A stretch of 64,000 nucleotides of DNA from Vespula vulgaris (taxonomy: Eukaryota > Arthropoda > Insecta > Hymenoptera > Vespidae), in contig NC_066589.1 in NCBI RefSeq assembly GCF_905475345.1, positions 681,001-745,000 of the forward strand, given 5' to 3'. The notes under the pieces are model-generated. The model had not been told where the DNA came from. It searched no databases and saw nothing but the letters and a program-made list of their open reading frames with translations. Position 1 is the stretch's first letter, and every line of letters starts with the position of its first letter. Below, piece by piece: positions 11,266 to 24,200 of this stretch. The translations under genes were made by a program, and so were the position numbers.

Positions 11266-13112
11266 TTAAGCAGCAGGATCGATATGTTCCAAGTCATCAT
11301 TGTCGATCCTCCCGTTTTCCAAACCATCTTCGAATAGAGTCGTTGGTATTTTTATTTTATATTCCGAATTAGAAGCGTCAATAGTCTTCTCCGCTTTTTC
11401 ACTAGCCGAAAGTGTTTCGGTATCTTTGTTCTCCTGTGTTTCGGAATTTCCATTTCCATTACCATTTTTGCCGCCATTTTTGTTACCATTCTTTCGTTTT
11501 GGACCATAACCATATGGATGGAACGGTCCAGGAAAGAAATCGTCATAATAATAATCATAATGCTTGTGATAATAGTCGATATCGTCATAACGATAATCGA
11601 CGGAACTTTCGTTATGGTTTCTATGATGATAATAACCTGGACCAAATTTGTAAGGGGGAAAATCGTAAAAAGGTCTGTAACCTCTGTAAAATGGTCGACG
11701 ATCATCAGATTTTGGACGATCCGAACCATTTTCTTCCTTCGTTTCTTCTTTGCTATTATTATTTTCATCAGAATCCGTGTTTGGCCGTCGACCTGGGTAA
11801 CCATAAGGATGTTTGTAACCTAGAGGATGATTATAAGGACCAAATCCAAAAGGTCCAAAGTAATGTCCATCGATTGGTAATGGACTATGGTGATATCTGA
11901 CATCACCTCTTTGTCGATCTTCAAAGGAAGAGTAGCCATTGAATCCGTTTAAACCACTAAACGGTCTACCCACGATCCCATCGCCCGAAATTCTTTCATG
12001 TGGTCGATAAATAGAATCAAAACGACCCGGTGATTCGAGATTTTCAGCATTCGCAAAGTTTCCAGCATTAACGGGACGACCTAGGTTCAGATTTGCACGA
12101 AAATCGGTCCTATCACCTTGGCCGATTGATTGGAAATAATTATTTGGGATGTTGTAAGGGTCGTAAAGTTGAGATTGACGATAACCAGAATTTTCAGGAT
12201 AATTTGGTCTCTCGTGAGAGTTATAAAAATCGTCGGCCTGTCTTCTCGTATTTGAGAAACGATTAGGTTCTTTGAGATTCCCTTTCTCTCGATATATCTC
12301 AGGCGTTGTGGCCTCGTCAACGTTGTCCTTAGAACTTGACAATGATCTTGGAGTCGGTTCAGAATTTGTTTTCGTTATCGATGATAATTCGAGAAAGGAT
12401 CTATTGCCTCGGTTTGTCGAAAGTTCCCCGAGTAAAGTTGGAGTCAATACAGAAGCGACGTTCTTCGCGAAGGTCGTCAAAATGTCGGGATCTATGATAA
12501 AAGAATAGATTTTTAGAAACCACTGGATTTTTTTTTCTTCGAGGATTTTAAAGGTCGATTAAAATTTTTTTCCTTTTTATTTTTTCCTTTTTTTAAGGTA
12601 AGATATTTGGAAATTTAAATAACTTGTAAATTATCACGGCACGATCGAGGTAACGATCTAAAATAAGTTCCGGAATCGTAATGAGATAAAAATTATTCAA
12701 CATTCCACGAAATCGTCAGATTTCGGGTGACGAGGAAAAAAGATTTTAAAAATACATCGGATGTACAAAAGAGGAATTTTTTTATCTTCAAATCGACGTT
12801 TGACAAAACTTCTTTCTCTTCTTCTTTTTTTTAACTCGAATTATACGTAATAACTTACTGATCGTGCTCTTTGCGACACTTCCAACACCCAAGACCTTCC
12901 AAAATGCTATGTAGCATAAGAATATCTGTAAAAAGAATTTAATCTCTTGTTTCTTTTCTTCTTTTTTGTTTTCCTTTTTATATATCTATTAGTTAAATAA
13001 GACTATAAAGTATTATCTATTTAAACTCAGGGAAGTTTCAAACATTTCTAACGAATAGAATGGGAATAAAATAAAATGACAAATATTATCAATGCACCGT
13101 GCAGCGAAGCAT
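11266..13112 (-). CDS. Secreted Gly/Pro/Tyr/His-rich protein, 435 aa, unrecognised
   Basis: The gene was built from three exons with matching phases: 13112-13098 (MLRCT, donor GTGCAT, a weak but usable site), 12925-12859 (acceptor TTACAG, donor GTAAGT) and 12491-11266 (acceptor CATAG, stop TAA). Residues 1-23 form a signal peptide (MLRCT, IFLCYIAFWKVLG..., then VGSVA). After an Asn/Ser/Arg-rich stretch come Gly-Pro-Tyr-His segments such as FGPFGFGPYNHPLGY and YGYPGRR, then an Asp/Glu/Asn stretch, more FYRGYRPFY-type Tyr/Pro segments, a KNGNKNGGKNGNGNGN run and an acidic tail ending DPAA. The mature part has no cysteine. Composition suggests an extracellular structural protein; no domain is recognised. 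The large exon is certain as an open frame, and the first exon is the least certain part. Confidence 0.7.
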
Positions 13113-13180
13113 GAAAGTCGAATGAAAAGGACGAGGGAGATTAATCGTCAGTGAGTCCCTTCGTGCGGAACCTTCTTATG

Positions 13181-13186
13181 TATATA
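13181..13186 (-). promoter_or_regulatory. TATA-like element upstream of the 435-aa gene
   Basis: TAGATATATAC on the minus strand lies about 70 bases above the proposed ATG (13112). A CTCACTG initiator-like sequence follows ~32 bases downstream. The AT-rich background makes chance matches common, so this rests mostly on position. Confidence 0.35.
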
Positions 13187-13199
13187 TCTATTTTCGATT

Positions 13200-14040
13200 G
13201 CGTCCTTGCGGAAATAAAAAAAGGTCAAATTATTTTTTCAAAGTTGTTTAAGATCGTTCGCTTTAAGAGAAAGGAAGAAATATTCGATGCATTCGTCCAT
13301 CGATCGGAAGAAATCACGATATGTTATAATAGGATGCATGATTAACATAATATCCGCATTTGTAAGTAATTTTCTAATATCTCAAAGAGTCATGCTTGTC
13401 TTCGATGTGCATTGGACTAAAAATAAGAACGATCTTATTAGGAAATATTTGTTAAATGGCCGAATCAAGGATACGAATCAAGGATACGTTCTAAATCATC
13501 TCTAAATCGATTATAAATGATCGAGCGTTATTATCGCATATAAAATATTTTGATTAAAATGATGCTGATATATTACACTATTTTAATTTTTATTTTTCAT
13601 TTAATTATAGTTTTATTGTATATTTAATTTAATGTATTGAGCAACGTAATTACACTTTGACAAATGAAAGATTTTCAACGAATGCACGTAAATACAGTGT
13701 CACTTATCGTCGTTAGTATTAGTACGCACATTAGATACTCACGTGGAGACCGTAATGCATCGTGCATAGGATCGATGACGACTAAGGGATATGCAACGAC
13801 TCCGATGTCATTTATACTTTCCTCTCTCTAAACATTTCTGTATCCCTTTGTTCTAAAAATATAATACGGATGTAACAATATATATAGGGATTTACGTTGA
13901 ACGTATAGTTGGCATTCATTGATGCAATTATACGGTTCAATCGTTCGATGCTCACGACTTACTTAACGTACGAATAATCAGAACTCTGTATTCTTTCTTT
14001 CATATATATATTTAAATTTATAATTGAAGTCCTTCTTTTC
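13200..14040. other. Intergenic spacer, no supported gene
   Basis: AT-rich sequence between the promoter of the 435-aa gene and the 119-aa gene. No exon chain is visible. A slightly GC-richer stretch lies at about 13690-13820. Confidence 0.5.
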
Positions 14041-14184
<144 letters not shown>

Positions 14185-14434
14185 CTAGCAAGTCGAAACG
14201 TACGATATACATTTGTACTTACAATAAATGCATCAATGTTTGTGTAAGCGGTGTTAATATGTAATTTTCGAGGTATTTCGTATTAATCTTTAAAAATTTC
14301 ATTTACAAGATTAATTTCTTTTCGTTATTGAATCCTTGCGAAATGATACCTAACGAAGAGATTCGAAACCTCAACAAAATGTATTTATGTAACAGAACAT
14401 GATTGTCAATGAGAAAATAATGAGGATGAATCTT

Positions 14435-15902
14435 TCAAAATCCAATTTGACTAATCGTGCCGATGACACCAGGTGCGATAACACCTGGAAGATTATAAAT
14501 CTGAACAGGTCGCGTTCCATGGTTGACAGCCAATCTCGTTGCTCTAAAATTTGGCGTCACGATTACAGGTCGAATAGCTTTCACCGTGGATAATCTTCTT
14601 GATTGAATAGCTTGTTGAGATGAGAATCCAGGATATTTTGCTAGCATACCTGATACACTCCCGTAAGGAATACCACCTACGAATTAATAATAAAAATATT
14701 TTTTGATTTAAATCTATGAAAAAAGAAAAAGATAAAAATAATAAAAATTGCAAATAATAAAAATTTGTTAAATAGTTTCGGTCATTATAGAATTATGTCA
14801 AGTGGTGCGATCTATAAGGTTTAGCATGAAACGTATTAATATTGAATTATCAAGAGATATCGTTACAACAGAAATCTATAATATCGATTGTTCGAGCTTT
14901 TTTCTTACCGTATGCCAATCCGTTTACCATCTCAACGATTCCTGCGCTGTCCGGTAATGGCGCTGCTGTTGATAAATTTATCAACTGCATTAATCCAAAT
15001 AAAAAGAGAATCTATATAAGAAAAAAAAAAAAAGTAAAGAATATATATGTATATTTAGTGTGTTCGAATAGATTCTAATATGATTCTAAATTGAATTAAA
15101 CCTGATATATGCCTATGAAAACCGCACTTTCTAATCGTTCAAAAATGTAAACGCTTTTGGTCACGCTCGATAAGATTAATATATCGTTATACATATTAGA
15201 AAGTATACGACAAATCGATATAAAACGAATCGCCTTATAAAGTACCGAATAAATTATATAATATTTCGTAACAGACTCTCTTGAATATCTTTATCGTTGA
15301 ACAACGAATAAACTTTTTCAATGTTTTCATTAAAAATCGACGAAATCAATAGTTATATAAATACATAATCTAACATGCCCCTTTCTTTTGTTCTAGGTGA
15401 ACGCAACACCGTACTGTGATCACGAGTATTCATATTAGAGTAGCAAGAACACGCCCCGGATCGAATTGCATCGCGACAGATCGAGGTAATAAAAATAACA
15501 GCGAGAGTTTATTTGCCGTGGAAAGTTTCAACAACGTTTGATTAAATATTATCATGTTTTTTTTCAAGTTTATCGCGATCGTCGTTGTATCACCATTGTT
15601 ACCATGGATTACACGGAAATTTCCTTTGTTTTTTCTTTTTTTTTTCTTTTTACGAAGAATTAACACCATCAGAAATATCAAACTTGAACTTCGTAAACTT
15701 ATTTACACTTTCGACACATCGATCACTTCGCAAAATTTTGAATTTCATAGAATCGATCGTATCCAACTAACACTAATCGTTATTTTATTCCGCAAGATGA
15801 AAAGAAAACAAGTGAAAAAAGAAAAGATACATTAATTTCTTTGGAATTATTTGATAATAGTAATCTAAGGTAAATCACTTAAGATACCTTGGTAAGAAAC
15901 AT
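14435..15902 (-). CDS. Small secreted protein, 119 aa, unrecognised
   Basis: Three exons with consistent phases: 15902-15888 (ATG plus four codons, donor GTATCT), 15011-14909 (acceptor TATATAG, donor GTAAGA) and 14676-14435 (acceptor CGTAG, stop). Residues 1-22 form a strong signal peptide (MFLTK then ILFLFGLMQLINLSTA), probably cut before APLPDSAG. The mature ~97 residues contain a Gly-rich patch (GLAYGGIPYGSVSG), a basic middle and a Val/Ile/Pro-rich end (NLPGVIAPGVIGTISQIGF), with no cysteine. I do not recognise a family; the composition fits a secreted structural or chorion/cuticle-like protein, but that is a guess. The tiny first exon matches the two genes downstream. A TATA box and a TCAGT initiator sit just upstream. 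Confidence 0.75.
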
Positions 15903-15971
15903 GTCGTCGTTTTAAATGATATTGCACGACCAACTGACAGGCAAAACTAGGGTACAAAGGCAAGGATCGAA

Positions 15972-15978
15972 TTATATA
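15972..15978 (-). promoter_or_regulatory. TATA box of the 119-aa gene
   Basis: TATATAAT on the minus strand is followed ~40 bases later by GTCAGTTGG (TCAGT at 15937-15933), the arthropod initiator consensus, and then the ATG at 15902. The spacing is slightly long but both elements are clear. Confidence 0.6.
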
Positions 15979-15999
15979 GACGGCGTGGTATTACCGTTG

Positions 16000-17363
16000 A
16001 CCAATCGTGCTCTAGTGTTCCCTTTCAATTTCCCGAGGACTTATTTATCGTGTTCTAGGATTTTATCAACGCGTGTCATTCCACGCTAACACGTTCTTTA
16101 CCGCTTAGCAAGGATACGTATGTTCTCCTACCCTGAAATACCTTAACCTTGAGAAAAGTGCGGGGCGCCTCTCACATCGTATCTACGTGAGACATGGTTC
16201 TTATAACTTTTGTCTACAATAATCAAGGTTTAAATATTTCATTCGCATTCACGTTTGATTACGTTGACCTAACTATTATTATTATTATTAGTGTTATTAT
16301 TATTTTCTTTTTTTGTCTTTAATTAACAATATTTCATCCCTTCCATTTAAACAACTTTCGATGTCCTCTAGAGATAGAGACATTTAAGAAAGAACGTTTC
16401 GTTAGAACAGGTTTCTACGAATTATTTTCATTTTAGTTATATGCTTACCCAACTACTTAATTAAGTACTTACGGTACCGCGAATACATTCCATATTACCA
16501 AGGTGTGTTCATGTCTCTTCGTTTAATGTAAATAATTAGAAAAATACGGATATATGAACAGATCAACATTCTTGATTTTTTTTTATTTATTTTCTTTTTA
16601 AATAAGATCGCAAGAGATATTCGAATTCTCTTTTAAGTTAGTCATGATTTTCACAATTCTGTAATCCATTGCCGATCAACTCGATACATTCTACCATTTA
16701 TATTGTACTACACATGAATTGGCATTGAGGCTAACCACATATATACGTATATATGTGTATATGTTACATACGTATATATGTATAGATATATACGTACATA
16801 TATATCTACATATATGTGATCGATCGACGATCCTGTTAGACGATAATCTGATAATCTAATATAACGTTCATCTTTTTTTACTTTGTTTATAACGATGCTA
16901 TAAAGAACGTTAAGTCATCGTATTAATTACACATTCAAAGATAATTAAGATTAATTGTAAGTATCTATGTTAAACGTAATATTACAGGTCTATACCCCCA
17001 AAATTAGATCAAGGTTTCATTACTGTTGAAACACACAAAACATGATTCCGTAACTCGTTTAATGACCTCGGTATACTATTCATTTATAGTCATGTTATAG
17101 TAATAGAGTGATGATCGTAAAGAAAAATGTGAAAGAGATTGCATATTTTATTTATAACAAAATAGTACAGATAATAAAGTGTAAAAGTATATTAGAATAC
17201 AACACGAAGAACAATTAAATAATACATGAATTGTAAACTATAGTAATTAAATATTCGAAAGAAGAGATTGTATATAAAGCCCGTAAACAATGAGAAATTT
17301 TTATTTCGATTAGGATCTCGAAGAAAAGGAAAGAAAGAAAAAGAAATAATAACACGTAAATAA
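16000..17363. other. Intergenic spacer, no supported gene
   Basis: AT-rich sequence with an ATT run near 16275 and AT/AC-type simple sequence at 16740-16820. Nothing coding is visible on either strand. A minus-strand AATAAA near 17150 could serve the exon at 17364-17600 or a long 3' UTR of the 2041-aa gene. Confidence 0.5.
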
Positions 17364-17600
17364 TTACCTACGTCGTTCTACGTAATAATACAACCTTTGT
17401 TCCGGATGATGTAAAAATTTGATCGATGATTTAATTTTATTATTTTTCTCTTCTTCTTCTTTTTCTTCTTCTTCCTTTTTTTCTTCTTTCTCATTCTTCT
17501 CTTTTATCTCTTCTAATTTTATATTGCCATCTTTGAATTCACTATTGTTCCTCGAATATGGCTCCAACGTTTGTCCCAAGAGATTGCCTATTAGATAACT
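17364..17600 (-). CDS. Possible 3' exon with a Lys/Glu-rich coiled tail, 78 codons
   Basis: After an acceptor (GATTTCAG, ending at 17601) the frame is open in phase 0 for 78 codons to a stop at 17364. It starts SYLIGNLLGQTLEPYSRNN and then becomes very rich in Lys and Glu (EKEEKKEEEEKEEEEK). There is no in-frame ATG near the start, so it would have to be spliced to something upstream, perhaps an alternative end of the 2041-aa gene 580 bases away. The Lys/Glu part is simply a GAA/AAG-rich low-complexity tract, so the frame may not be a gene. Confidence 0.22.
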   Translation of the reverse strand, partial: SYLIGNLLGQTLEPYSRNNSEFKDGNIKLEEIKEKNEKEEKKEEEEKEEEEKNNKIKSSIKFLHHPEQRLYYYVERRR

Positions 17601-17688
17601 CTGAAATCGTATAATATTCTAAATACTTAGATGAAAATAGAAAGAAATTATTCGTGGCGACGATCTTCGAATATTTTGACAAAAGAAG

Positions 17689-17739
<51 letters not shown>

Positions 17740-17740
<1 letters not shown>

Positions 17741-18230
17741 GTAATTTTCATGGAAATAAAAAAAAATTATGAAAATTCGAAGATCATCTATTGAAAGAAT
17801 TTAAACTTCTTTTTAAATAATAATCGTAATTTCCCAATATTCGGATAATATGATAGACCTAAATATTACGTTCACACGATAATCATTTACAAACTTTAAA
17901 AAAGAAAATTATATTAAAATTCGAAGATCGTTTATTAAAGATATAAATCTTTTTTCTCTTAATTGGTATTCGTAATTCTCTAATAATATTTTGAGAACTC
18001 CGATAGATCCGAATATTGTATTGATATACGAAAAAGGGAAGAAATAATCCACGACGATAATTTTTTAACTCTTTTTCTCTTTTGCAATAAGTTCATGGAG
18101 TTTTTTACGAAAAAAACCAATTTATGAAAATTTGAAGAACATCTGTTCAGAGAATCTAAACTTCGTTTTCTTTTTTTTTTTAATTAATAATCGTAATTCT
18201 CTGATATCCAGGAAACGGTAGACCTGATGT
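17740..18230 (-). repeat. Three degenerate tandem copies spanning the stop of the 2041-aa gene
   Basis: Three related blocks are visible, anchored (plus strand) on TTATGAAAATTCGAAGATCA near 17768, TTATATTAAAATTCGAAGATCG near 17908 and TTATGAAAATTTGAAGAACA near 18121. Each is followed by a T-rich tract, AATCGTAATT-type sequence and GATAGACCTAAATAT / GATAGATCCGAATAT / GGTAGACCTGATGTT. The third block contains the last ~15 codons and stop of the large gene; the other two are non-coding and have lost the same frame. Spacing is about 140 and 213 bases. Confidence 0.65.
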
Positions 18231-21200
18231 TGCTCAAGCTGTGCTCGGTAAGTCGGATGACTCCGTCCTGATCAAGAGAACTTACTTCTGTCGATGGAAT
18301 ACCGTTGAGATCAAGATCCTGTGAGATTCCCCATTTATTATCCTCCTTTCCGAATTCCGATATATCAGAATCATCCAATTCAGTAATGTTCTTAGCCTTG
18401 TTAGGTTCGATGGAGATAAACATTTCCTTGACGCCATCTTTGTCTACTTTTTTCGTTCGATAAACATGATCAGGTGTTTCCTTAGTTGTCATTGATATCC
18501 TTTCGACGTTTTCACTGGTGATATTTCCACGATTACGATCGATTTTATTGTTTTCGTTATAACGTTTGATATCTAATGTTCCAAGATCATCATTGACATT
18601 AGTAGTCGAATTTTCGTTATCAGGATAAGTCGTCCTGATAAAGGATTCTTTCGAGACTCTCGAACGATGTTCAACAGTTGTAGTTGACGGTGTTGGAAAG
18701 GTGTCTTTCATTTTAGAAAATTGATTATTCGTTTGTTGGTATCTCGTTTGAGGTCTTCTATATCGTATTGGCTTTTTAGTAGATACGAGTCTACTAAAAG
18801 TCGTCGTCGTAATTGTAGTCCTAGTCGTTGTCGGCGCTGTAGTTGTTGATCGAATCTTTCTTCTTTTAATTTGTTCTGTAACAGGTTTCGTCGAATATTC
18901 TTTAACATCGTCGTCAATTTTCAAATTTTTCTTCAAAATTCTACGTCTTCGTGATCTGTCGATGGGTCGATCGGTGACTTTGTTAGATTTATTTGTCGTT
19001 TCCGTATTTATCGGAATTTTTAAAGTAGTAGATTCTACTTGTGGTTCTTTCAATATTTCCTTCTTTGTTGTACTCTTACGATTCTTATGCTTTATCGTAG
19101 CGACGGAAGTTACTTCAGTCAGATTATTTTCCTCGGCCATCTTTTTTCTCCCAATTTCTTTCCTAGGTGCCAAAGTAATATCCTCCGGTACCAAAGTTCC
19201 AGTAATGATTCGACGATTATTCGAAGATCCTGTTTGATCTTTCTTCCTCTTTAATTTTTCTGAATCTACGTGAATATTATTGAAATTATTTTCAATCGAT
19301 TGCGATGATTTAAGATTATTCGAATTATACTTGCTACTATATTTAACCGGTTTATGCAACGAACTACTTTCTTCCGTATCGAAATATCGTCCTTGTCTAT
19401 TAATCCTTTGTTTCTTGGAAGAAGGACCGTCGTATAAGTCCCAAGGATAAAAACGAGTATGCGTATCCTTAGAAGACGAAACATCCTCGTTGCTATCCCT
19501 CGAACTAAAATCATCGAATCTTCCATAATTCTTTTTCTCTCTTCTTCGTTCTCTCGCCAATCGTTCTCTCTTCTCCCAAGGAAACTCATAACTCCAGAAC
19601 GGAATATATTTCGATTCTCCGAAGGAATTCTTATTTCGTCCTTCGTCCTCCGAACTCCAAGGGAACGACGTATATCGTGTCCTTTTCTTGTTTTCATCGC
19701 TTGCCTTCTCTTCGCTATTTTCTTCGAAAGGCGAGATATTTGATCTCTCGTATCCCTGCATCGAAAATGATGGATGATAAAATGCCGGCTTGTTGATACG
19801 AGGTCCTAATTCGGAATATTTCTCGTCTTCGTAATTTTCTGATGGGGAATACGGTCTGGAAGAGTAATGAGAGAAAAATGTTTTATCTTCCTCCTTGGAT
19901 ATATCCCTTTCCTTAGTTTCTAATGTTCCTTCGTCCTCTTCGTCCTCCTCTTCCTTTTCTGAAGAATCCTCTTCGGATTCGTGGGAATGTTCAGTGGATT
20001 TGAAATCTTCTTCAAGGTCATCGTTAGATACCTTCGATCGAGATTCTTCAAACATCGGAGAATCCGTGGTTTCTTCTGTAAATGCTCCATTGTATCCTGG
20101 AGAATCCGAAGTTAAATAGTCGGAATATTCTAACGAAGTCGTTGATAAAATTGCTGCTGGGGTTGTTTTAATGTCATCGATATTCTCGCGAACTTCGTAT
20201 TTATTTTTATCTTTCGTTATCGAATCCTTTTCGCTAGGATGTTCCTCGGAATCCTTTCGTGTTTTATTTCTTGATAACGTAGAGTATCGTAAGCGTTTAT
20301 TCGAAATAGTACTAGGTGTCGTCGATTCGTCTACATCGGTATTATCGGACCAAATTGTTGACAAAATCGTAGGTACCGTTGAGGAATCGAAATTGTTACG
20401 TTTTCTTTCAACGCTGTTATATCTTGGTTCCTTTCTTCTACTATCTTCGTCTAATGTCCTTGACTCCCTTGTGAACTTACCGACATCCTTCAATTCATCC
20501 TTTGGTTTCGAATGTTTGATTCTATCTCTGATCGTATAAACGATCCTACTGGACGAATCTTTTTTTAAATCGTCAGCGGACAATGTCAAATTTTTAGATA
20601 CAGAGGATTTTCGTCTACGAGGTCTCAACGTTGTATTAAATCTGTTAGTCACATTTTTAATATTTGCTTTTACATTTTTCTTAGCTACTAAATCGACAAG
20701 TTTCGAATCGTTAAATGGTTTTTCTATACTTCGTTTTTGAATCGTTATCTTGTGATAACGTCTGATGGTTCTTGGAAGGTGATATAAAGAAGGCCTTCTT
20801 CTACTTTTCCGTGTAATTCTGTTTCTTCTTGGGCCAATTATCTTTCCAAAATCGTTTGGTCCTTTCGGTGGTAAGAGACCATCTATCTTGGTTGTGTTAG
20901 AATCTCTTTCAATATCCGACAAATTAGTTTTATTAGTCGATGAAATATTGTTGAATGTTTTTACGTTCGTTGCATCGTCTGACACCGATTCAGTTAGGGT
21001 TGTAGGACTGATAGTCGTCATTCGATGATTACGATAAACGTCTGCGGATTCTTTTATATTGTTCATTACATCCTCGTAAACTTGTCTGTGATAAGGAACA
21101 GGTGCTAATTCTAATGATGCAGATATACGTTCTTTTTTCGGTTGATTTTTCGGAACTCTTCTCTCTCCTTTCGAGTTTCGTGCAATGTAAGGACGATAAG

Positions 21201-24200
21201 AGTCTCTTTCAGGTTTTCTAGACAATTTCTCTGGAATATATTCTTCGCTAGTTCCAATCGGTAACACTAGAACTCTCTTTGAAAGCTTTTTGGGATCCAA
21301 TTCTTTTGGCAAGTTAGGATCACCGACGTTTTTCTCTATAAACAGAGGGTTATCGAAAGGATTCTCGTCAAAGTACTTTGCTTTGAAACAATCTAACTTC
21401 TCTCCTAAACCTCTTAAACGAGGTTCATGTACGCTAGGATCTCGATCGTTCGATGGTCTCTCTTCCTTAGGTGGAAGTTCATCTAAATCGGCATCCACTT
21501 CCTCGCAATTTTTATAGATATCGCGAGAATCGTAAAATTCCATTCCGGTTGACGTCTTTCTTGGAACATTTCCAGGATGAAGAGCGTACTTCAGACCGGA
21601 TAAATCAGATATCCTTTCGTTTTTGTAGAAAGGATATTTTTTTAAATCGATTTTCGTTGTTTCTTCAATAACAGGAAGTTTCTCAACTTCTTGATTCGCA
21701 AGTTCTTCGACGTAATCGTAATTCGTCGGTACTTCGACTTCGACACTGACTTCGTCATTTTTCCTTTGATTTTCTAATTTTTCATTGTCACTTTTTTCGT
21801 GATCTTTGTTAAATCGTTCCTCGATTTCCTTCTCCACCACTAGGGTTGTTATATTTGGCGATTCGTTTAATAATTCCTCGTGAGGTTTTTTATCATCTAA
21901 TGACTTGCTGATAGTTCTTTGACGCGTTCTCTCTTCGTAATAATCGTTATTTCTTGATCCTTCAGTTACTCTCGATTTTCTTCCGTCTTTCGTAACTCGA
22001 AAAATGTTATCATTATCCTGATTTATTTCTTCGCGATTAGTCGTGCCATTATTTATCTCGCCTTTCACATATTCCGCCGTCCTTTTTCTTCTCGTTCGAG
22101 ATTTTCGTTTTAGATCTACGATCACTGGAGCATATTTTAATATCGGCTCGATATTGCGATAATATCCTCCTTCGTTGTTATAAGGAAATGATACAGAACG
22201 ATATTTGTTTCGATATTTCGACGGTGGTAATAATTGTGTTGGTAATGGTAATGGTGGTGGTGATAGCCCGAGAAGTGAAAAAGTATCGATTTTATAAATC
22301 GGAAGCGAGGACGTACCAAGGAAGCTGTCCACGCTTGAGATCGGCCGATTCCGTGGAAAGTTTTTATCGTTCGGCTCTCTCATTATCGTTTCGCTTTCGA
22401 TCGGCACGCTTGATTGATCAACAACAGCCAATTCGCTACCTGCTGTTGGACGATCTTCCACACGAAAGTCGAAATATTTGACCTCGTTCGGTCCTCTTGC
22501 GTTTGTAAAACCGTTCGATTCTTTCGATCGATCCTGATTCATAACGTAGTTCAATACCTTCGTGTACTTCGCCCTTTGATCGTTCAAATTTTTGTTATAT
22601 TTTTGAACATCGTCCGATAAATCTTTAAGATCGTTCTCTTTTCGAGATCGAGAAGAAATCGAAGACTTTGTTGATTTTCGCGGCTTGTGTCTTCCCAAGA
22701 CTTTGTATTTTATCTTCTTTCGATCGATAAAAGAATTCGAGAAAAAATTTTCTTTGTTATCGTCGATCTTAACATCGTCCGATTGGAAATTTTCTGTTTG
22801 ATTTTCTTCAGGTAAACTTGTCGTAGGGGATTCGATCGCTCCGTTGCTTGAAACGAGATCGTTAAAGTTGTTTAAAGAAGATCGACCAGTTGTGATACGC
22901 GTTGAAGGTTTCCACGAGTTCGAAAAGTCCGAGATAACTGAACGAATCGTTGTTGAATCCTCGAGATCAACGTAATTAACGACGTTGGTTTGTCTTGGCC
23001 AAATTTGATCGTCGTTTTGAGCAATCGACGTGATCAGTCCGGCATTAACTGTTTCAGAATTCAAACCGCGAGGAAGAAAATTTTGAGAAGCTGGATAAAC
23101 GGTAGGTAGAGTCACTGTTTCTTTGATAGTTGGTAAAAAATATGATCCAGATAGAGTTAATGGCATCGTAGTAACCAACATTGGTAATTGCAAATCAGGA
23201 GACAACGTAGTTGCTTCTTTACGTATCAACGTAATTTCTTGTTCGTTCAATGGATTGCTCGTCGTCGTTTTCAAAAAATCCCATACGATTTTACCATAAT
23301 CAGTCGTCGATAGATTCTCCTTCGATCGGTCGACGATCGTTCCTTCGGGATTATTATAAGCAGTAGTTATTCGATCGGTTGGATTTTTATTGTAAGTATT
23401 TTCGTTTTCTTTCTCATCTTTCCAACGATCCTGATTATAATTTTCATTGCTAGAAATTTCATTATTAGCCGTTGATTTTCCTTCGGAACTCGTAGATTTT
23501 TTTAATTTCTTCGAATCGAACAGTCGTATGTCAGAGTTACCTTCAGCTTCCTCAGATTCTCGCTCGAGATCTTTTTCTAACGTTTCGATCTCATTTCGAA
23601 CGATCAATTTAGGATTCAAATTAGATTCCAAGTAATTTTCACGTGAATTTTCTTCGTCGTTTTTATCGTCTTCGTTATGATTATCCTCGTGATTTGTTAG
23701 TTCGTCCGAAATCGTCCTTTCCTCACCGTGTTTTTCCTTCAATCGATTCCGAAGATTTCTATTAAAATCCTCGTGAAAATCAGCGTCTCTGATGTGTCCA
23801 GCATGATCGTAAGCAGAATCCTCATAACCTTCCTCCGTGTAAACCGTGTTTACCTTAGAATTCTTCACGACTTCACGTAATCTTAATGCATTTATTTTTT
23901 CTTCGTCGGTATCAGCTTCCTCGATAGCTTCTTCTCGTGGCGCACGTTTAACCGTATGAGTTTCTCTAACCTGGGCATATATTTTTGTAGGTACAAAATC
24001 TATAGAAATATTTTTCTCTTTCGATGGTTTGGCCCAATCACCCGGTGCTAAATATTTTGGCTTCGTTGGAATATCTTTGTTAGAATTTTCGTGTTCGGAA
24101 TAAGGTATTTTATGATCCGGTGGTTCATCGATATGTTCTGATGATATCGAAGAGATATCTTCGGACGTCGATATCCCGTTCGGATCATTTTCAATAAATT

